From NCBI GenBank assembly GCA_003278305.1, contig QCFU01000004.1, forward strand, positions 16,583-80,582: DNA of 64,000 nt, in the 5' to 3' direction. The translations under genes and the position numbers were made by a program. Of this stretch, positions 56,799-64,000 are shown piece by piece. The notes under the pieces are model-generated. The model ran no database searches. It was given only the letters and a program-made list of their open reading frames with translations, and was not told the DNA's origin. Within the stretch, counting starts at the first letter, position 1, and the number at the start of each line of letters is the position of its first letter. This DNA comes from Prochlorococcus sp. AG-363-M21. Its GTDB lineage: Bacteria > Cyanobacteriota > Cyanobacteriia > PCC-6307 > Cyanobiaceae.

Positions 56799-57860
56799 TT
56801 GAGCGATATTCATTTAGAAATTAATAATTTGAGCCATTCGTATAGAAGGCATACTTCAAATCAATTGATCTTAAACGAAATAAATTTATCTGTTATTAGA
56901 GGAGAATTATTAGGCTTACTAGGTCCTTCTGGATGCGGAAAAACAACTTTGCTGAGACTGATAGCAGGATTTGAGAGACCTGTTAAAGGCCAGGTTGTTT
57001 TAAATAATAAACTTATTTCTTCTTCTTCCTATATGTTGCCTCCAGAGCGAAGAGATATTGGTATGGTCTTCCAAGATTATGCTCTTTTCCCTCACTTAAC
57101 TCTCTGGAAGAATATTTGCTTTGGGATTAAGTCTTCAGTAACAAAAGAAAGAGCAAGGTGGTTGATGCAATTATTAGGTTTATCAGATTTAAAAAATTAT
57201 TATCCTCATGAGTTGTCTGGTGGTCAAAAACAACGCGTGGCTTTGGCACGTTCTTTAGCACCTGGTAGCTCTTTAATTGTTCTTGATGAGCCTTTTTGCA
57301 GCTTAGATGTTGAAGTGAGGAATTATTTGCGAAGTGAATTGTCTAATGTCCTTCGTTCTTGTTCAGCTACAGGAATTCTTGTCACGCATGACCCTAGTGA
57401 AGCCCTTGGAATATGTGATCGAGTGGCAGTTATGAAGGATGGTAAATTACAACAATGTAATAAACCTTCTACACTACTAACGAATCCTGCAACTCCTTTT
57501 GTGGGTAAGTTTGTTTCACAGAATAATTTAGTTAAATTAAATGTAATGGAAGGTAATTTAAAAACACCCTATGGATCTATTTTAGTTAAGAAACATTTAT
57601 TACATGAGTTGCCCAGAATTTTAATGTTTGATGAAACTTCATTAGACATTAGCCTTAACTCAGAAGGAAGGGCTTTTGTTACTGGTAAAGAGTTTAGAGA
57701 GTCTTATTGGATACTTAGAGTTCGTCAAGATGATGATACTTTAAGGGTCAATATTCCTTTAGATAGGGAAATTAACCTTGGTGATAGATGTGATTTAAAA
57801 TTTATATATGGAAAGTATGCACTGCTATATCCAGGATGTGTATCATGCATATTGACTTAA
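56799..57860 (+). CDS. futC: Fe(III)/spermidine-type ABC transporter ATP-binding protein (FutC-like)
   Basis: A 353-residue protein from TTG 56799. Walker A GPSGCGKTT, LSGGQKQRVALARSLA, and Walker B LIVLDEPFCSLD, followed by a ~120-residue C-terminal regulatory domain as in FbpC/FutC and PotA. Iron transport is favoured because ferritin and an iron-type regulator region follow, but no permease or binding protein is adjacent. The symbol is tentative. Confidence 0.7.
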   Translation: MSDIHLEINNLSHSYRRHTSNQLILNEINLSVIRGELLGLLGPSGCGKTTLLRLIAGFERPVKGQVVLNNKLISSSSYMLPPERRDIGMVFQDYALFPHLTLWKNICFGIKSSVTKERARWLMQLLGLSDLKNYYPHELSGGQKQRVALARSLAPGSSLIVLDEPFCSLDVEVRNYLRSELSNVLRSCSATGILVTHDPSEALGICDRVAVMKDGKLQQCNKPSTLLTNPATPFVGKFVSQNNLVKLNVMEGNLKTPYGSILVKKHLLHELPRILMFDETSLDISLNSEGRAFVTGKEFRESYWILRVRQDDDTLRVNIPLDREINLGDRCDLKFIYGKYALLYPGCVSCILT

Positions 57861-57881
57861 TTGATATTTAAGCTTGCTAAA

Positions 57882-57956
57882 TTATTTTCCGCATATACAT
57901 TTTCCACCTTTCCAGTTTGAACATTTTTGCTTTTTACATTTTTTCTTTTTAGCCAT
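57882..57956 (-). CDS. 24-residue Cys/Lys-rich peptide
   Basis: The minus strand reads MAKKKKCKKQKCSNWK, then GGKCICGK and stop. Four Cys in two pairs (C-x4-C and C-x-C) among ten Lys residues and one Trp: metallothionein- or zinc-knuckle-like, but far smaller. GAGG lies ~15 bases upstream of the ATG, rather far for a ribosome site. It is divergent from ferritin, with a Fur-like box between them. Short frames can occur by chance, but this composition is unusual. Confidence 0.55.
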   Translation of the reverse strand: MAKKKKCKKQKCSNWKGGKCICGK

Positions 57957-58035
57957 ATAAATTCTAGCCTCGTTTAGGTTGCTTCTATTTTTAAGGAAAA
58001 GAGCTCTTGACATGAAACAAGAAGAGTTAAAGCAA

Positions 58036-58053
58036 CTGAGATTCATTATCATT
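58036..58053. promoter_or_regulatory. Fur-like box upstream of ferritin
   Basis: The sequence TGAGATT-C-ATTATCA at 58037-58051, with T following, has a right half (ATTATCAT) identical to the Fur consensus half-site and a left half matching at 5 of 7 positions. It lies between the divergent Cys/Lys-rich peptide gene and ferritin, so it could control either one. Read by eye; not tested. Confidence 0.5.
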
Positions 58054-58165
58054 TTACAATTTCATTAGCGTTTATTTTCAATAGACAATTTTTGTCTATA
58101 TCTTGTATCATTCGTTTTATAGGCTAATTATGAATTAATCACTTCTGTTGTTAACCAGTTTCGTT

Positions 58166-58720
58166 ATGAAAGAAATTATTCTCCAAAAACTAAATATTTC
58201 TTCTGGTCCTTCTGGTCGTGCAATTGCACAACCAATGGATAATGCTTTGGTTGAAGCACTATTTCATCACTTAACTATGGAAAGAAGTGCAAGTTCTCAA
58301 TATTTCTCAATGTCCTTATGGTTTTTAGAAAGAGAATTTCGCGGCTTTTCTTCTTTCTTTAAAAATGAATCGCTTACAGAACAAGAGCATGCTTCAAATT
58401 TTGCAAATTATTTAATTGCAAGAGGTCAATCAGTGGTTTTGGAAGAAATTGCTGCACCTAAGCAAGATTGGAACTCAATAGAAGAAATTATTAGTTATTC
58501 TTTTCAGATGGAAGCGGATGTAACCTCTTCTCTGCATCAAATTTATTCAATGGCTGAACGTTCATCAGATACAAGGACAAATGTTTTTCTAGACCCTGTG
58601 ATAGACAGTCAAACAAACTCAGAGGATGAATTTGCACATTTATTAGGTAAAGTCAGATTTGCTAATAATCAGGCTTCAGCTATCTTAATAATTGACAATG
58701 AACTTATAAAGGTTAAGTAA
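58166..58720 (+). CDS. Ferritin
   Basis: From ATG 58166 the protein is ~184 residues (a TTG at 58148 would add six). LFHHLTMERSASSQYFSMSLWF and LTEQEHASNFANYLIARGQ supply the Glu and Glu-x2-His iron ligands of the ferroxidase centre. FQMEADVTSSLHQIYSMAE is the later helix with another Glu. It stores iron in the cytoplasm. The upstream DNA has a Fur-like site. Confidence 0.88.
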   Translation: MKEIILQKLNISSGPSGRAIAQPMDNALVEALFHHLTMERSASSQYFSMSLWFLEREFRGFSSFFKNESLTEQEHASNFANYLIARGQSVVLEEIAAPKQDWNSIEEIISYSFQMEADVTSSLHQIYSMAERSSDTRTNVFLDPVIDSQTNSEDEFAHLLGKVRFANNQASAILIIDNELIKVK

Positions 58721-58724
58721 AACT

Positions 58725-58994
58725 TTAGATGCATCTTCTGCACATCTCTATAAGAAATAATATAGATAGACTACTTGATTTATTTTTATCTACAAATTGG
58801 CAAGCTATTTTATTAATTTCTTCTTTTCTAGCTCTTAATGAAGTTAGTTCATTATCTAACCTAGACTTAAGTAGATTATTTTTACACAAATTTAGTGAAG
58901 AATTAACAGCCATATAGCGTTGTTTAATAAATTCTAACTCTCTACAAAGACTACCTATTAAAGAATCAGATAAAGCGAGTGTATTATTTCTCAT
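58725..58994 (-). CDS. Small helical protein downstream of the Crp regulator, unrecognised
   Basis: An 89-residue helical protein, MRNNTLALSDSLIGSLCREL with several Cys (LCREL, LCKNN, ACQF, MCRRC). Its start lies 8 bases after the regulator's stop on the same strand, so it is probably co-transcribed with it. It converges with ferritin (4 bases between stops). No family is recognised. Confidence 0.5.
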   Translation of the reverse strand: MRNNTLALSDSLIGSLCRELEFIKQRYMAVNSSLNLCKNNLLKSRLDNELTSLRARKEEINKIACQFVDKNKSSSLSILFLIEMCRRCI

Positions 58995-59002
58995 ATTAAT
59001 AA

Positions 59003-59596
59003 CTAAACAGTTAGAGGAGCAGCTTCAATAAACTCAGGAGCCAAACTTAAAGTTGATTCTCCAGTAGGAACTACTAATAGATCTGCTGATCTAAGGCGAC
59101 TTATTAACCGAGTTGAAGTAACCCTTGTAGAGCCTATTAGCTCACCAATCCTTTCATGTGTTAAACGGAATGGTAGTTGACACCAGTCGCCACATCTTTT
59201 ACCTAATCGATTTACTAATAAGGCAAGTAATGCTTGAAGCCGTTGTTCCGCATTACCTAAATGTCTAATTCTTAGTAGTTGTAAAGTCCATTCATTAACA
59301 GGATCAAAGCCAGAATTTTCTAATGCCTCTACATCACTGTTAAAACAAAGGGGAGTCAGAGCTTCTACACATATACCTTCACTACATAATCTATCTGTTC
59401 TCAATTGATCGCCAGATTGCAAAAAGGCTAATGTCATACCTTCAGTTTCTTCGCATGGGCAGAAAACCCTTGCTACACCTTCAATAACTTCTAGACAAGA
59501 ACCACCTGACCTTGAAGATGGATCGATTAGAACTGTTTGCCCGATATTTAGCCTTACTTTTGGAACAGGGCCATCAGGCAAAAAACGATAACTCAT
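59003..59596 (-). CDS. Crp/Fnr-family transcriptional regulator
   Basis: From ATG 59596 (MSYRFLPDGPVPK) the protein is ~197 residues; a longer frame to 59716 runs through the regulatory DNA and is unlikely. A cNMP-type beta domain (GGSCLEVIEGVARVFCPC) is followed by a long helix and a Crp helix-turn-helix (RLTHERIGELIGSTRVTSTRLISRLR). It lacks the Fnr Cys cluster. The nearby ferritin, pcb and Fur-like repeats suggest a role in iron response, but that is inference. Confidence 0.85.
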   Translation of the reverse strand: MSYRFLPDGPVPKVRLNIGQTVLIDPSSRSGGSCLEVIEGVARVFCPCEETEGMTLAFLQSGDQLRTDRLCSEGICVEALTPLCFNSDVEALENSGFDPVNEWTLQLLRIRHLGNAEQRLQALLALLVNRLGKRCGDWCQLPFRLTHERIGELIGSTRVTSTRLISRLRSADLLVVPTGESTLSLAPEFIEAAPLTV

Positions 59597-59609
59597 AATA
59601 TGAATTTTG

Positions 59610-59676
59610 TTGCAATTGAGAATCCTAATCAAATTACAATAAAAAGGACTGCTTTTGCAAGCGATTCTCAATAGCA
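59610..59676. promoter_or_regulatory. Long inverted repeat / Fur-like half-sites upstream of the regulator
   Basis: TTGCAATTGAGAATC (59610-59624) and GATTCTCAATAGCAA (59662-59676) are inverted copies matching at 14 of 15 positions, 37 bases apart. The core TTGAGAAT is Fur-half-like: TTGAGAAT-C-CTAATCAA at 59616-59632 is a possible 8-1-8 site, with a weaker one near 59654-59670. The arms could also form a stem in the leader. Confidence 0.55.
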
Positions 59677-59773
59677 AGAAGCTTAATGAGACTTTTCTAG
59701 CAAATGATGGTCTCAACTGTTATTTTTTATACATACGTATCTTTGGTTCCTGATATTGCTTTTGTTTTTTTAT

Positions 59774-59801
59774 AAAAAAAGGGCCTTTAAGGCCCTTTTT
59801 T
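59774..59801 (-). terminator. Rho-independent terminator of pcb
   Basis: A-rich GGGCCTT/AAGGCCC hairpin followed by a run of six or more T on each strand, so it can act in both directions. It lies just past the pcb stop on the minus strand, before the regulator gene. It is the clearest terminator in the window. Confidence 0.85.
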
Positions 59802-59837
59802 AAACATTATCTAATGTTTAAGTTTAATTGGTTTGGT

Positions 59838-60893
59838 TCATCCAGCAGTGATTTTTGCATCCTCCATATTGTCAAAGGCTTTACCAATTCTTTTAAAATC
59901 AAAGCCCATTCCTCTTAAGGCATGCCATAAATGACCTTGAAGGAAGAAGAATCCAAGGAAGAAATGTGCATTAGATAGCCAAGCACGAGCTGTATGCATT
60001 TCTGAAGGAAGATTAGCTGTATCTGCAAAGTAAGGAGCAAATTCAAATTTTAAGCTTAGAACCTCCCCATATAGATCTACAGGATAAACAGTCGTGTTTG
60101 TAGAGCACCAAAATGCGGCTACAAAAGCGCAATAAGCAACTCCAGCTAATGAATAGGAAAGAACTGATTCCGCGGATAAAAGGCCTTTACCCTTAAATTC
60201 AGTGTATTCACCAACATTTTTTGTAGCTATGTGGAATGCTCCTCCAATAATTAGGAAAAATGCCAAGAATGCATGGCCGCCCATAACATCTTCCAAGCTG
60301 CTTATAGATAAGAAATCTGCTTGGTGATTCCAGATCATACCTAGATCCAGATTGTAATCTACTGTTCTAGTTGATCCTATTGCTGAATCATAGATCCCAT
60401 GAATTCTGGCCCATTCAACAAATTGAATGTTGCCTAACCCAAGGAACATCAAATGATGGCCTAGAATAAATGTAAGTCTGTCAGGATCATCCCATTCAAA
60501 GTCAAATTTCTTTGCGCGAGATGATTCAGGGTAATTTCCAAGATCACCTTCGTATCTCATAGAATGAAGAAGGCCTCCTGCGCCGAGTACTGCTGAGAAG
60601 ATTAGATGTAGAACTCCTACGACGGTACATCCATAAGGTTCAGTGATAACACCATTTGTAATTCCACCAATTCCAAGACCAGCTAAATGAGGAAGGCAGA
60701 TTAAATTTTGATTGCCCATCGGGATTGATGAGTCATAACGAGCGAGTTCAAAGAGAGTGAAAGCACCAGCCCAGAACATCATCAGACCAGCATGTGCTGC
60801 ATGAGCTGCGATGAATTTCCCTGAACGGTTTGTCACTCCTGAGTTACCCGCGTACCAGTCATAGGTAACGTTTGGGTTCCCGTAAGTCTGCAC
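59838..60893 (-). CDS. pcb: Chlorophyll a/b-binding antenna protein Pcb
   Basis: A 351-residue, six-helix protein of the CP43/IsiA family. GKFIAAHAAHAGLMMFWAGAF, GVLHLIFSAVLGAGGLLHSMR and LSNAHFFLGFFFLQGHLWHALR supply the paired His for chlorophyll. The large lumenal loop of true CP43 is absent, as expected for Pcb/IsiA. Pcb is the main antenna of Prochlorococcus; some copies are induced by iron stress and surround PSI. The setting suggests an iron-responsive copy, but paralog identity is unknown. Confidence 0.93.
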   Translation of the reverse strand: MQTYGNPNVTYDWYAGNSGVTNRSGKFIAAHAAHAGLMMFWAGAFTLFELARYDSSIPMGNQNLICLPHLAGLGIGGITNGVITEPYGCTVVGVLHLIFSAVLGAGGLLHSMRYEGDLGNYPESSRAKKFDFEWDDPDRLTFILGHHLMFLGLGNIQFVEWARIHGIYDSAIGSTRTVDYNLDLGMIWNHQADFLSISSLEDVMGGHAFLAFFLIIGGAFHIATKNVGEYTEFKGKGLLSAESVLSYSLAGVAYCAFVAAFWCSTNTTVYPVDLYGEVLSLKFEFAPYFADTANLPSEMHTARAWLSNAHFFLGFFFLQGHLWHALRGMGFDFKRIGKAFDNMEDAKITAG

Positions 60894-60985
60894 GAGAGTA
60901 ATATTTTAAAGGCATACTCAAATTATTTGAATCAACAACAAGTGAGGAATTGCATTTCACATTGTTTATTAATAATGTAGGTTTT

Positions 60986-61026
60986 ATACATTCAAATGTA
61001 TTTATCTAATACATTCAATGTTGTAT
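60986..61026. promoter_or_regulatory. Paired palindromes between pcb and the peroxiredoxin-like gene
   Basis: ATACATTCAAATGTAT (60986-61001) is a perfect 16-base palindrome. A second, related and imperfect copy, ATACATTCAATGTTGTAT, lies at 61009-61026, 23 bases further on. Interleaved between them is another perfect repeat, AATGTATT-tatct-AATACATT (60995-61015). The spacing of about two helical turns fits a dimer-binding regulator acting on one or both divergent genes. Confidence 0.6.
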
Positions 61027-61079
61027 TTTTGCCAGATTTATGTTCCTTGATAGATTAATACTTGATTTGTGAATATTCT

Positions 61080-61862
61080 ATGAAGGGTCAAAAATCATTT
61101 TCAAGTCTAAAAGACTCTTGTTTTGACGGAGAATTCATTAATAGTCTATTTGCTAAAAGATTTGATATTGATTTTAACGGGAAAAGGAATCTTTATATAG
61201 TATTAGGTCTTTTAGGAGATTTTGATAGCATTGAATATACTCAATGTTTAGTACCGTATCTGGATAAATTAAGCAAATCAAACATCCAGCTCAGTGTTGT
61301 GGGAATTGGTAATAATGACTCAAAAGAATACTTTTGCAATTATACAAAATTACCAGAAAGCTATTTAAAATTAACAGAAGATTTAGACATTCATAATCAA
61401 TTAAAATTAAGCAAAGGTTTATGTTTGCCAATAAATCCAGTTCTGAATCTTATGTTAATGTGCATGGGGATTAACTCTCCAGGGACACTAAAGGAAGTTT
61501 TAAGAGGCTACGTTGGTGATAATACTGCTTCCAATATCTTTGACAAAGAAGAAAAGATTTACTTCACAAATAATATAGCCTTTAAGGCTAGTATGTTTAA
61601 TACCTTTGGTCATGAAAACGCTCTTAGGCCATTTGAGCTTGCTTCATTGAGATTAAAAAATATGATAGAAGTATTAGCCAATTGGAATATATATATGCCG
61701 AATCATAATTACCTCACTCAAAGGGGAGGCACCTTTTTTATTGATGAAAATAATCATTTGCTTTTTTCTTATTACAACAAAGCCTTGTTAGGATTTTCTA
61801 AAACTATGTCGAAACCCCTAGATTACTTAGATAATTTAATTAAAGATTTGAATTCCTTATGA
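61080..61862 (+). CDS. Peroxiredoxin-like (AhpC/TSA, PRXL2-like) protein
   Basis: From ATG 61080 the protein is ~260 residues (TTG 61062 would add six). The thioredoxin-like N half has LGLLGDFDSIEYTQCLVPYL and VVGIGNNDSKEYFCNYT; the C half has NLMLMCMGINSPGTLKEVLRGYVGD and ALRPFELASLRLKNMIEVLANW, typical of a cyanobacterial peroxiredoxin-like family. The usual peroxidatic T-x-x-C site is not clear, so activity is uncertain. It is divergent from pcb and overlaps the next gene by 4 bases. Confidence 0.7.
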   Translation: MKGQKSFSSLKDSCFDGEFINSLFAKRFDIDFNGKRNLYIVLGLLGDFDSIEYTQCLVPYLDKLSKSNIQLSVVGIGNNDSKEYFCNYTKLPESYLKLTEDLDIHNQLKLSKGLCLPINPVLNLMLMCMGINSPGTLKEVLRGYVGDNTASNIFDKEEKIYFTNNIAFKASMFNTFGHENALRPFELASLRLKNMIEVLANWNIYMPNHNYLTQRGGTFFIDENNHLLFSYYNKALLGFSKTMSKPLDYLDNLIKDLNSL

Positions 61863-62068
61863 CTAGAAAATTCTGCAAAAGATGTGGATCATCTAGTTTT
61901 ATAGCAGATAGGGCTCTAGCAGGTAGGATTGTTTGCTCATCCTGTGGATCTGCAGAAATAAATTCATTTAATAATAATTCAACAATAAATTTTCTTTCAA
62001 GGAAGAAGTCACGGAATATAATTTATATTTTACTCGTGATTTTTGTATTAGCAATAATTATTTCTTGA
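61859..62068 (+). CDS. Zinc-ribbon membrane protein, unrecognised
   Basis: A 69-residue protein with one zinc ribbon (FCKRCGS and VCSSCGS, C-x2-C twice) followed by a C-terminal membrane helix (IIYILLVIFVLAIIIS). Its start overlaps the preceding stop by 4 bases, so the two are coupled. Function unknown. Confidence 0.65.
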   Translation: MTRKFCKRCGSSSFIADRALAGRIVCSSCGSAEINSFNNNSTINFLSRKKSRNIIYILLVIFVLAIIIS

Positions 62069-62072
62069 TATT

Positions 62073-62933
62073 TTATCCAGGTATAGTTCGCCAATAACCC
62101 TCAATATGCTTAACAGATAGTTTGTACTTATAAAGACTACTTAAATTTTCTGAAGTTAGTACTTCTTTCGGACTTCCATCTTTTAATATATTACCAGAGT
62201 CAAAAAGGATAACTCTTTTTGTTTCTTCTATAATGCTTTCAATTGTATTAGTTACATATAACAATGTGATACCACTTTTGGCTAATTTATTTAATATCTC
62301 TAGCAACTCATAATTTGCCTTAACATCCAACATACATGTAGGCTCATCAAGTATTAATACTTTTGGCTTATTTATAATTGCCCTTGCTATTAGGGCTTTC
62401 TTTTTCTGACCATCTGAAAGTTCATTGAAGAACTTACTGCTATCTTCAAGATCAAACAATGCTGATAATCTTTCTGTTTCTATGATTTGTTCACGGGTTA
62501 TATTCTTATGATTAATCAAACCTATAGTACCTTTGTAGCCCGATAGAATAACTTCCTTTAACGTCATATTGTGTTTAATCCTAGATTCTAAATCAGTTAA
62601 AACAAAACCAATTTTTGATCTTAGTTTCCATATATTTATTGAGTTAGATCCAAATAAATTTATAAATGAGTTTTGACTATAGCGTGGATATTTTAACTTT
62701 GTAATTACCTTTATAAGGGTACTTTTACCAGAACCATTCTGCCCAATTATTACAGTGTTCTCTAATAGATTTAATTTTAAATTTAATTGACTAATAACTC
62801 TTTTTTTATCATAATATACATCCAAATTCTTTATTTCAAGCCAGTTTTCTTCATTCAAAGCCTCTGACTCCATAAAGTGTAGAGTTGCAGGCTTGAGAGA
62901 ATAAATATTCCTAGATATAGCCAGTTCAGCCAA
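62073..62933 (-). CDS. ABC transporter ATP-binding protein
   Basis: Up to 286 residues; an internal Met (MESEALNEENW) at 62873 may be the true start. Walker A GQNGSGKST, signature LSDGQKKKALIARA (LSDGQ in place of LSGGQ) and Walker B KVLILDEPTCMLD. Such single-ATPase proteins resemble the YlmA/molybdate-import group. No permease is adjacent in the window. It lies 23 bases after the Rieske oxygenase on the same strand. Confidence 0.75.
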   Translation of the reverse strand: MAELAISRNIYSLKPATLHFMESEALNEENWLEIKNLDVYYDKKRVISQLNLKLNLLENTVIIGQNGSGKSTLIKVITKLKYPRYSQNSFINLFGSNSINIWKLRSKIGFVLTDLESRIKHNMTLKEVILSGYKGTIGLINHKNITREQIIETERLSALFDLEDSSKFFNELSDGQKKKALIARAIINKPKVLILDEPTCMLDVKANYELLEILNKLAKSGITLLYVTNTIESIIEETKRVILFDSGNILKDGSPKEVLTSENLSSLYKYKLSVKHIEGYWRTIPG

Positions 62934-62956
62934 ACTGGCCTTTCTTTTTGGCTCAT

Positions 62957-64000
62957 TTAAAGTATAAGTAAAATAATCCCAATGGGTATAAGTGCTCTAA
63001 TTGCTATATTCCATCTCAATGAATTTACATTTTTTCTCTCTAATTCTGTATTTGCTGGAGGGTATATCATGGAAACATCTTGATAAACTGTATTTGTATC
63101 TTCATTTGTTGGATGAAGGTCCCATGGGGAGTCTTTTATATTTGAGCTTTTAAACCAATCCCAATAATATTGAACCATTTTATCTTCACCAAGTAACTTT
63201 ACATTGTCTTTTTCTAGGAAACCCATTTGATTGTTATAAGTCTGAGTCCTTAGAATCATATAATCCTCTGAAAATACTTTATAAAAGACCCTATGTTGCA
63301 ATTGCTTAAACAACAATAATTTTGTGAGTATTTTATTTTGCATGAATCTTCGGTAATGTCTAACTATTACTCGTGCCTGATTTTTTGCAAGTGGTATATG
63401 ATCTAAAACTTGAATATATCTTGATTTGTCGGGATCACCTTTATATATAACTATCCTTCCTGGAGGCAAGAATTTTATTCTAATAAATTCTCCTTTACTT
63501 TGATCTTTGTATTTGTATTTACTTTCTATTTGATCTTTCTCTTTTGTTATTTCCTGATTAAAACTGGTAATTACTTTTCTATTGACCTCATTATCAGGAA
63601 TAGTCTCTCCATGAACCCAGAATAAATGAAGTATATCTAAATGGTTTTCTATGACTCTTGCCCAGTCACATTTGAAATCCACAACTACTTCTTCATAAGA
63701 ATAGCTGTTAATATCAAAACCATAGTTATTTATTAGACTCTTATCAAGCGAATCATTTACAATAAAATCTCTTAAATTTGTTTTTGCTTTGCCAGTATAA
63801 TAAATATATATATAGTCACTTACTTCCTTACAAATGTATTGATATAAATGTATTTTGGATGCATAATTGTCATAGTTTTCATCTACTATATGATTACAAG
63901 TTATTCTACTTAGATTTGTGCATTCTCCATTAGAAGAAAATCTTGCACCATGATAAGGGCATACTAGCTCTCCATCTTTAACTTCTCCTCCAATAAATGA
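62957..64000 (-). CDS. Rieske-type oxygenase, PaO/cell-death-suppressor-like (5' end outside window)
   Basis: The minus-strand frame stays open to base 64000, so the start is beyond the window. Near its 5' edge CPYHG is the second half of a Rieske [2Fe-2S] site. ENHLDILHLFWVH supplies the mononuclear iron ligands (Asp and two His, H-x4-H). A C-terminal membrane anchor (IRALIPIGIILLIL) ends it. This layout is that of pheophorbide a oxygenase-type enzymes. The substrate is unknown; chlorophyll catabolism is only one option. Confidence 0.8.
   Translation of the reverse strand, partial: SFIGGEVKDGELVCPYHGARFSSNGECTNLSRITCNHIVDENYDNYASKIHLYQYICKEVSDYIYIYYTGKAKTNLRDFIVNDSLDKSLINNYGFDINSYSYEEVVVDFKCDWARVIENHLDILHLFWVHGETIPDNEVNRKVITSFNQEITKEKDQIESKYKYKDQSKGEFIRIKFLPPGRIVIYKGDPDKSRYIQVLDHIPLAKNQARVIVRHYRRFMQNKILTKLLLFKQLQHRVFYKVFSEDYMILRTQTYNNQMGFLEKDNVKLLGEDKMVQYYWDWFKSSNIKDSPWDLHPTNEDTNTVYQDVSMIYPPANTELERKNVNSLRWNIAIRALIPIGIILLIL

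Noticed and set aside
58729..58917. 62-codon plus-strand frame after ferritin
   Set aside because: It mirrors the minus-strand 89-residue gene that is linked to the Crp regulator.
1..64000. CRISPR array, prophage or transposon
   Set aside because: No regularly spaced repeats, and no integrase, transposase or phage structural proteins were seen.

Overview
The window is cyanobacterial, almost certainly from Prochlorococcus. It is AT-rich and densely packed. It carries oxygenic-photosynthesis genes (psaK, petN, three high-light-inducible proteins, psb29/thf1, psb32, a chlorophyll a/b-binding pcb antenna gene) beside housekeeping genes in marine picocyanobacterial style. The pcb gene, and hli proteins ending in the TGQIIPG signature, point to Prochlorococcus rather than marine Synechococcus. 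I cannot fix the strain or ecotype from sequence alone.

Layout. 1-5.6 kb: the end of a DUF92 gene, then a minus-strand cluster with an aspartate-type aminotransferase, a phosphonate/phosphite-type ABC transporter (phnD-phnC-phnE) and an SGNH/GDSL hydrolase. 5.7-16.2 kb: core metabolism (VOC protein, family-4 UDG-like protein, ispG, carboxy-terminal protease, DUF1543, nadA, phosphoesterase, psb32, MidA-type methyltransferase, aroB, purK), followed by the 6S RNA gene next to purK. 16.5-29.8 kb: a low-density accessory stretch of small, mostly unrecognised genes, with a tRNA D-arm-like remnant at its left edge. It holds three hli genes, a rhomboid-type protease, a CsgG-like protein beside two secreted proteins, and several very small proteins. 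29.9-49 kb: core again, with petN, psb29, clpP, ftsH, a MacB-type permease, pyk, a MazG-like protein, yggT, scpB, ilvA, dxs, a geranylgeranyl-reductase-like protein, psaK, a peroxiredoxin cluster, rpmB, htpG, a ferredoxin, hisZ, an IMPase and tRNA-Ser(GGA). 49-58 kb: pstC-pstA-pstB, a dnaK-dnaJ-DUF3110-murQ run, a cyclophilin and an Fe(III)-type ABC ATPase. 57.8-61.9 kb: an iron/light module with a 24-residue Cys/Lys-rich peptide, ferritin, a Crp-family regulator, the pcb antenna and a peroxiredoxin-like protein. It has Fur-like sites and paired palindromes between genes. 62-64 kb: an ABC ATPase and a Rieske oxygenase that runs off the window.

The genes fall into connected groups. PSII quality control is represented by psb32, the Ctp protease, psb29/thf1, ftsH and clpP. 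Phosphorus acquisition is represented by phnDCE and pstCAB. Iron and light response is represented by ferritin, the Crp regulator, pcb, the FutC-like ATPase and the hli genes. The least explained parts are the 16.5-29.8 kb small-gene region and the regulatory DNA of the iron/pcb module. I saw no CRISPR array, integrase, transposase or prophage. All family calls are from reading motifs by eye; no database search was run.
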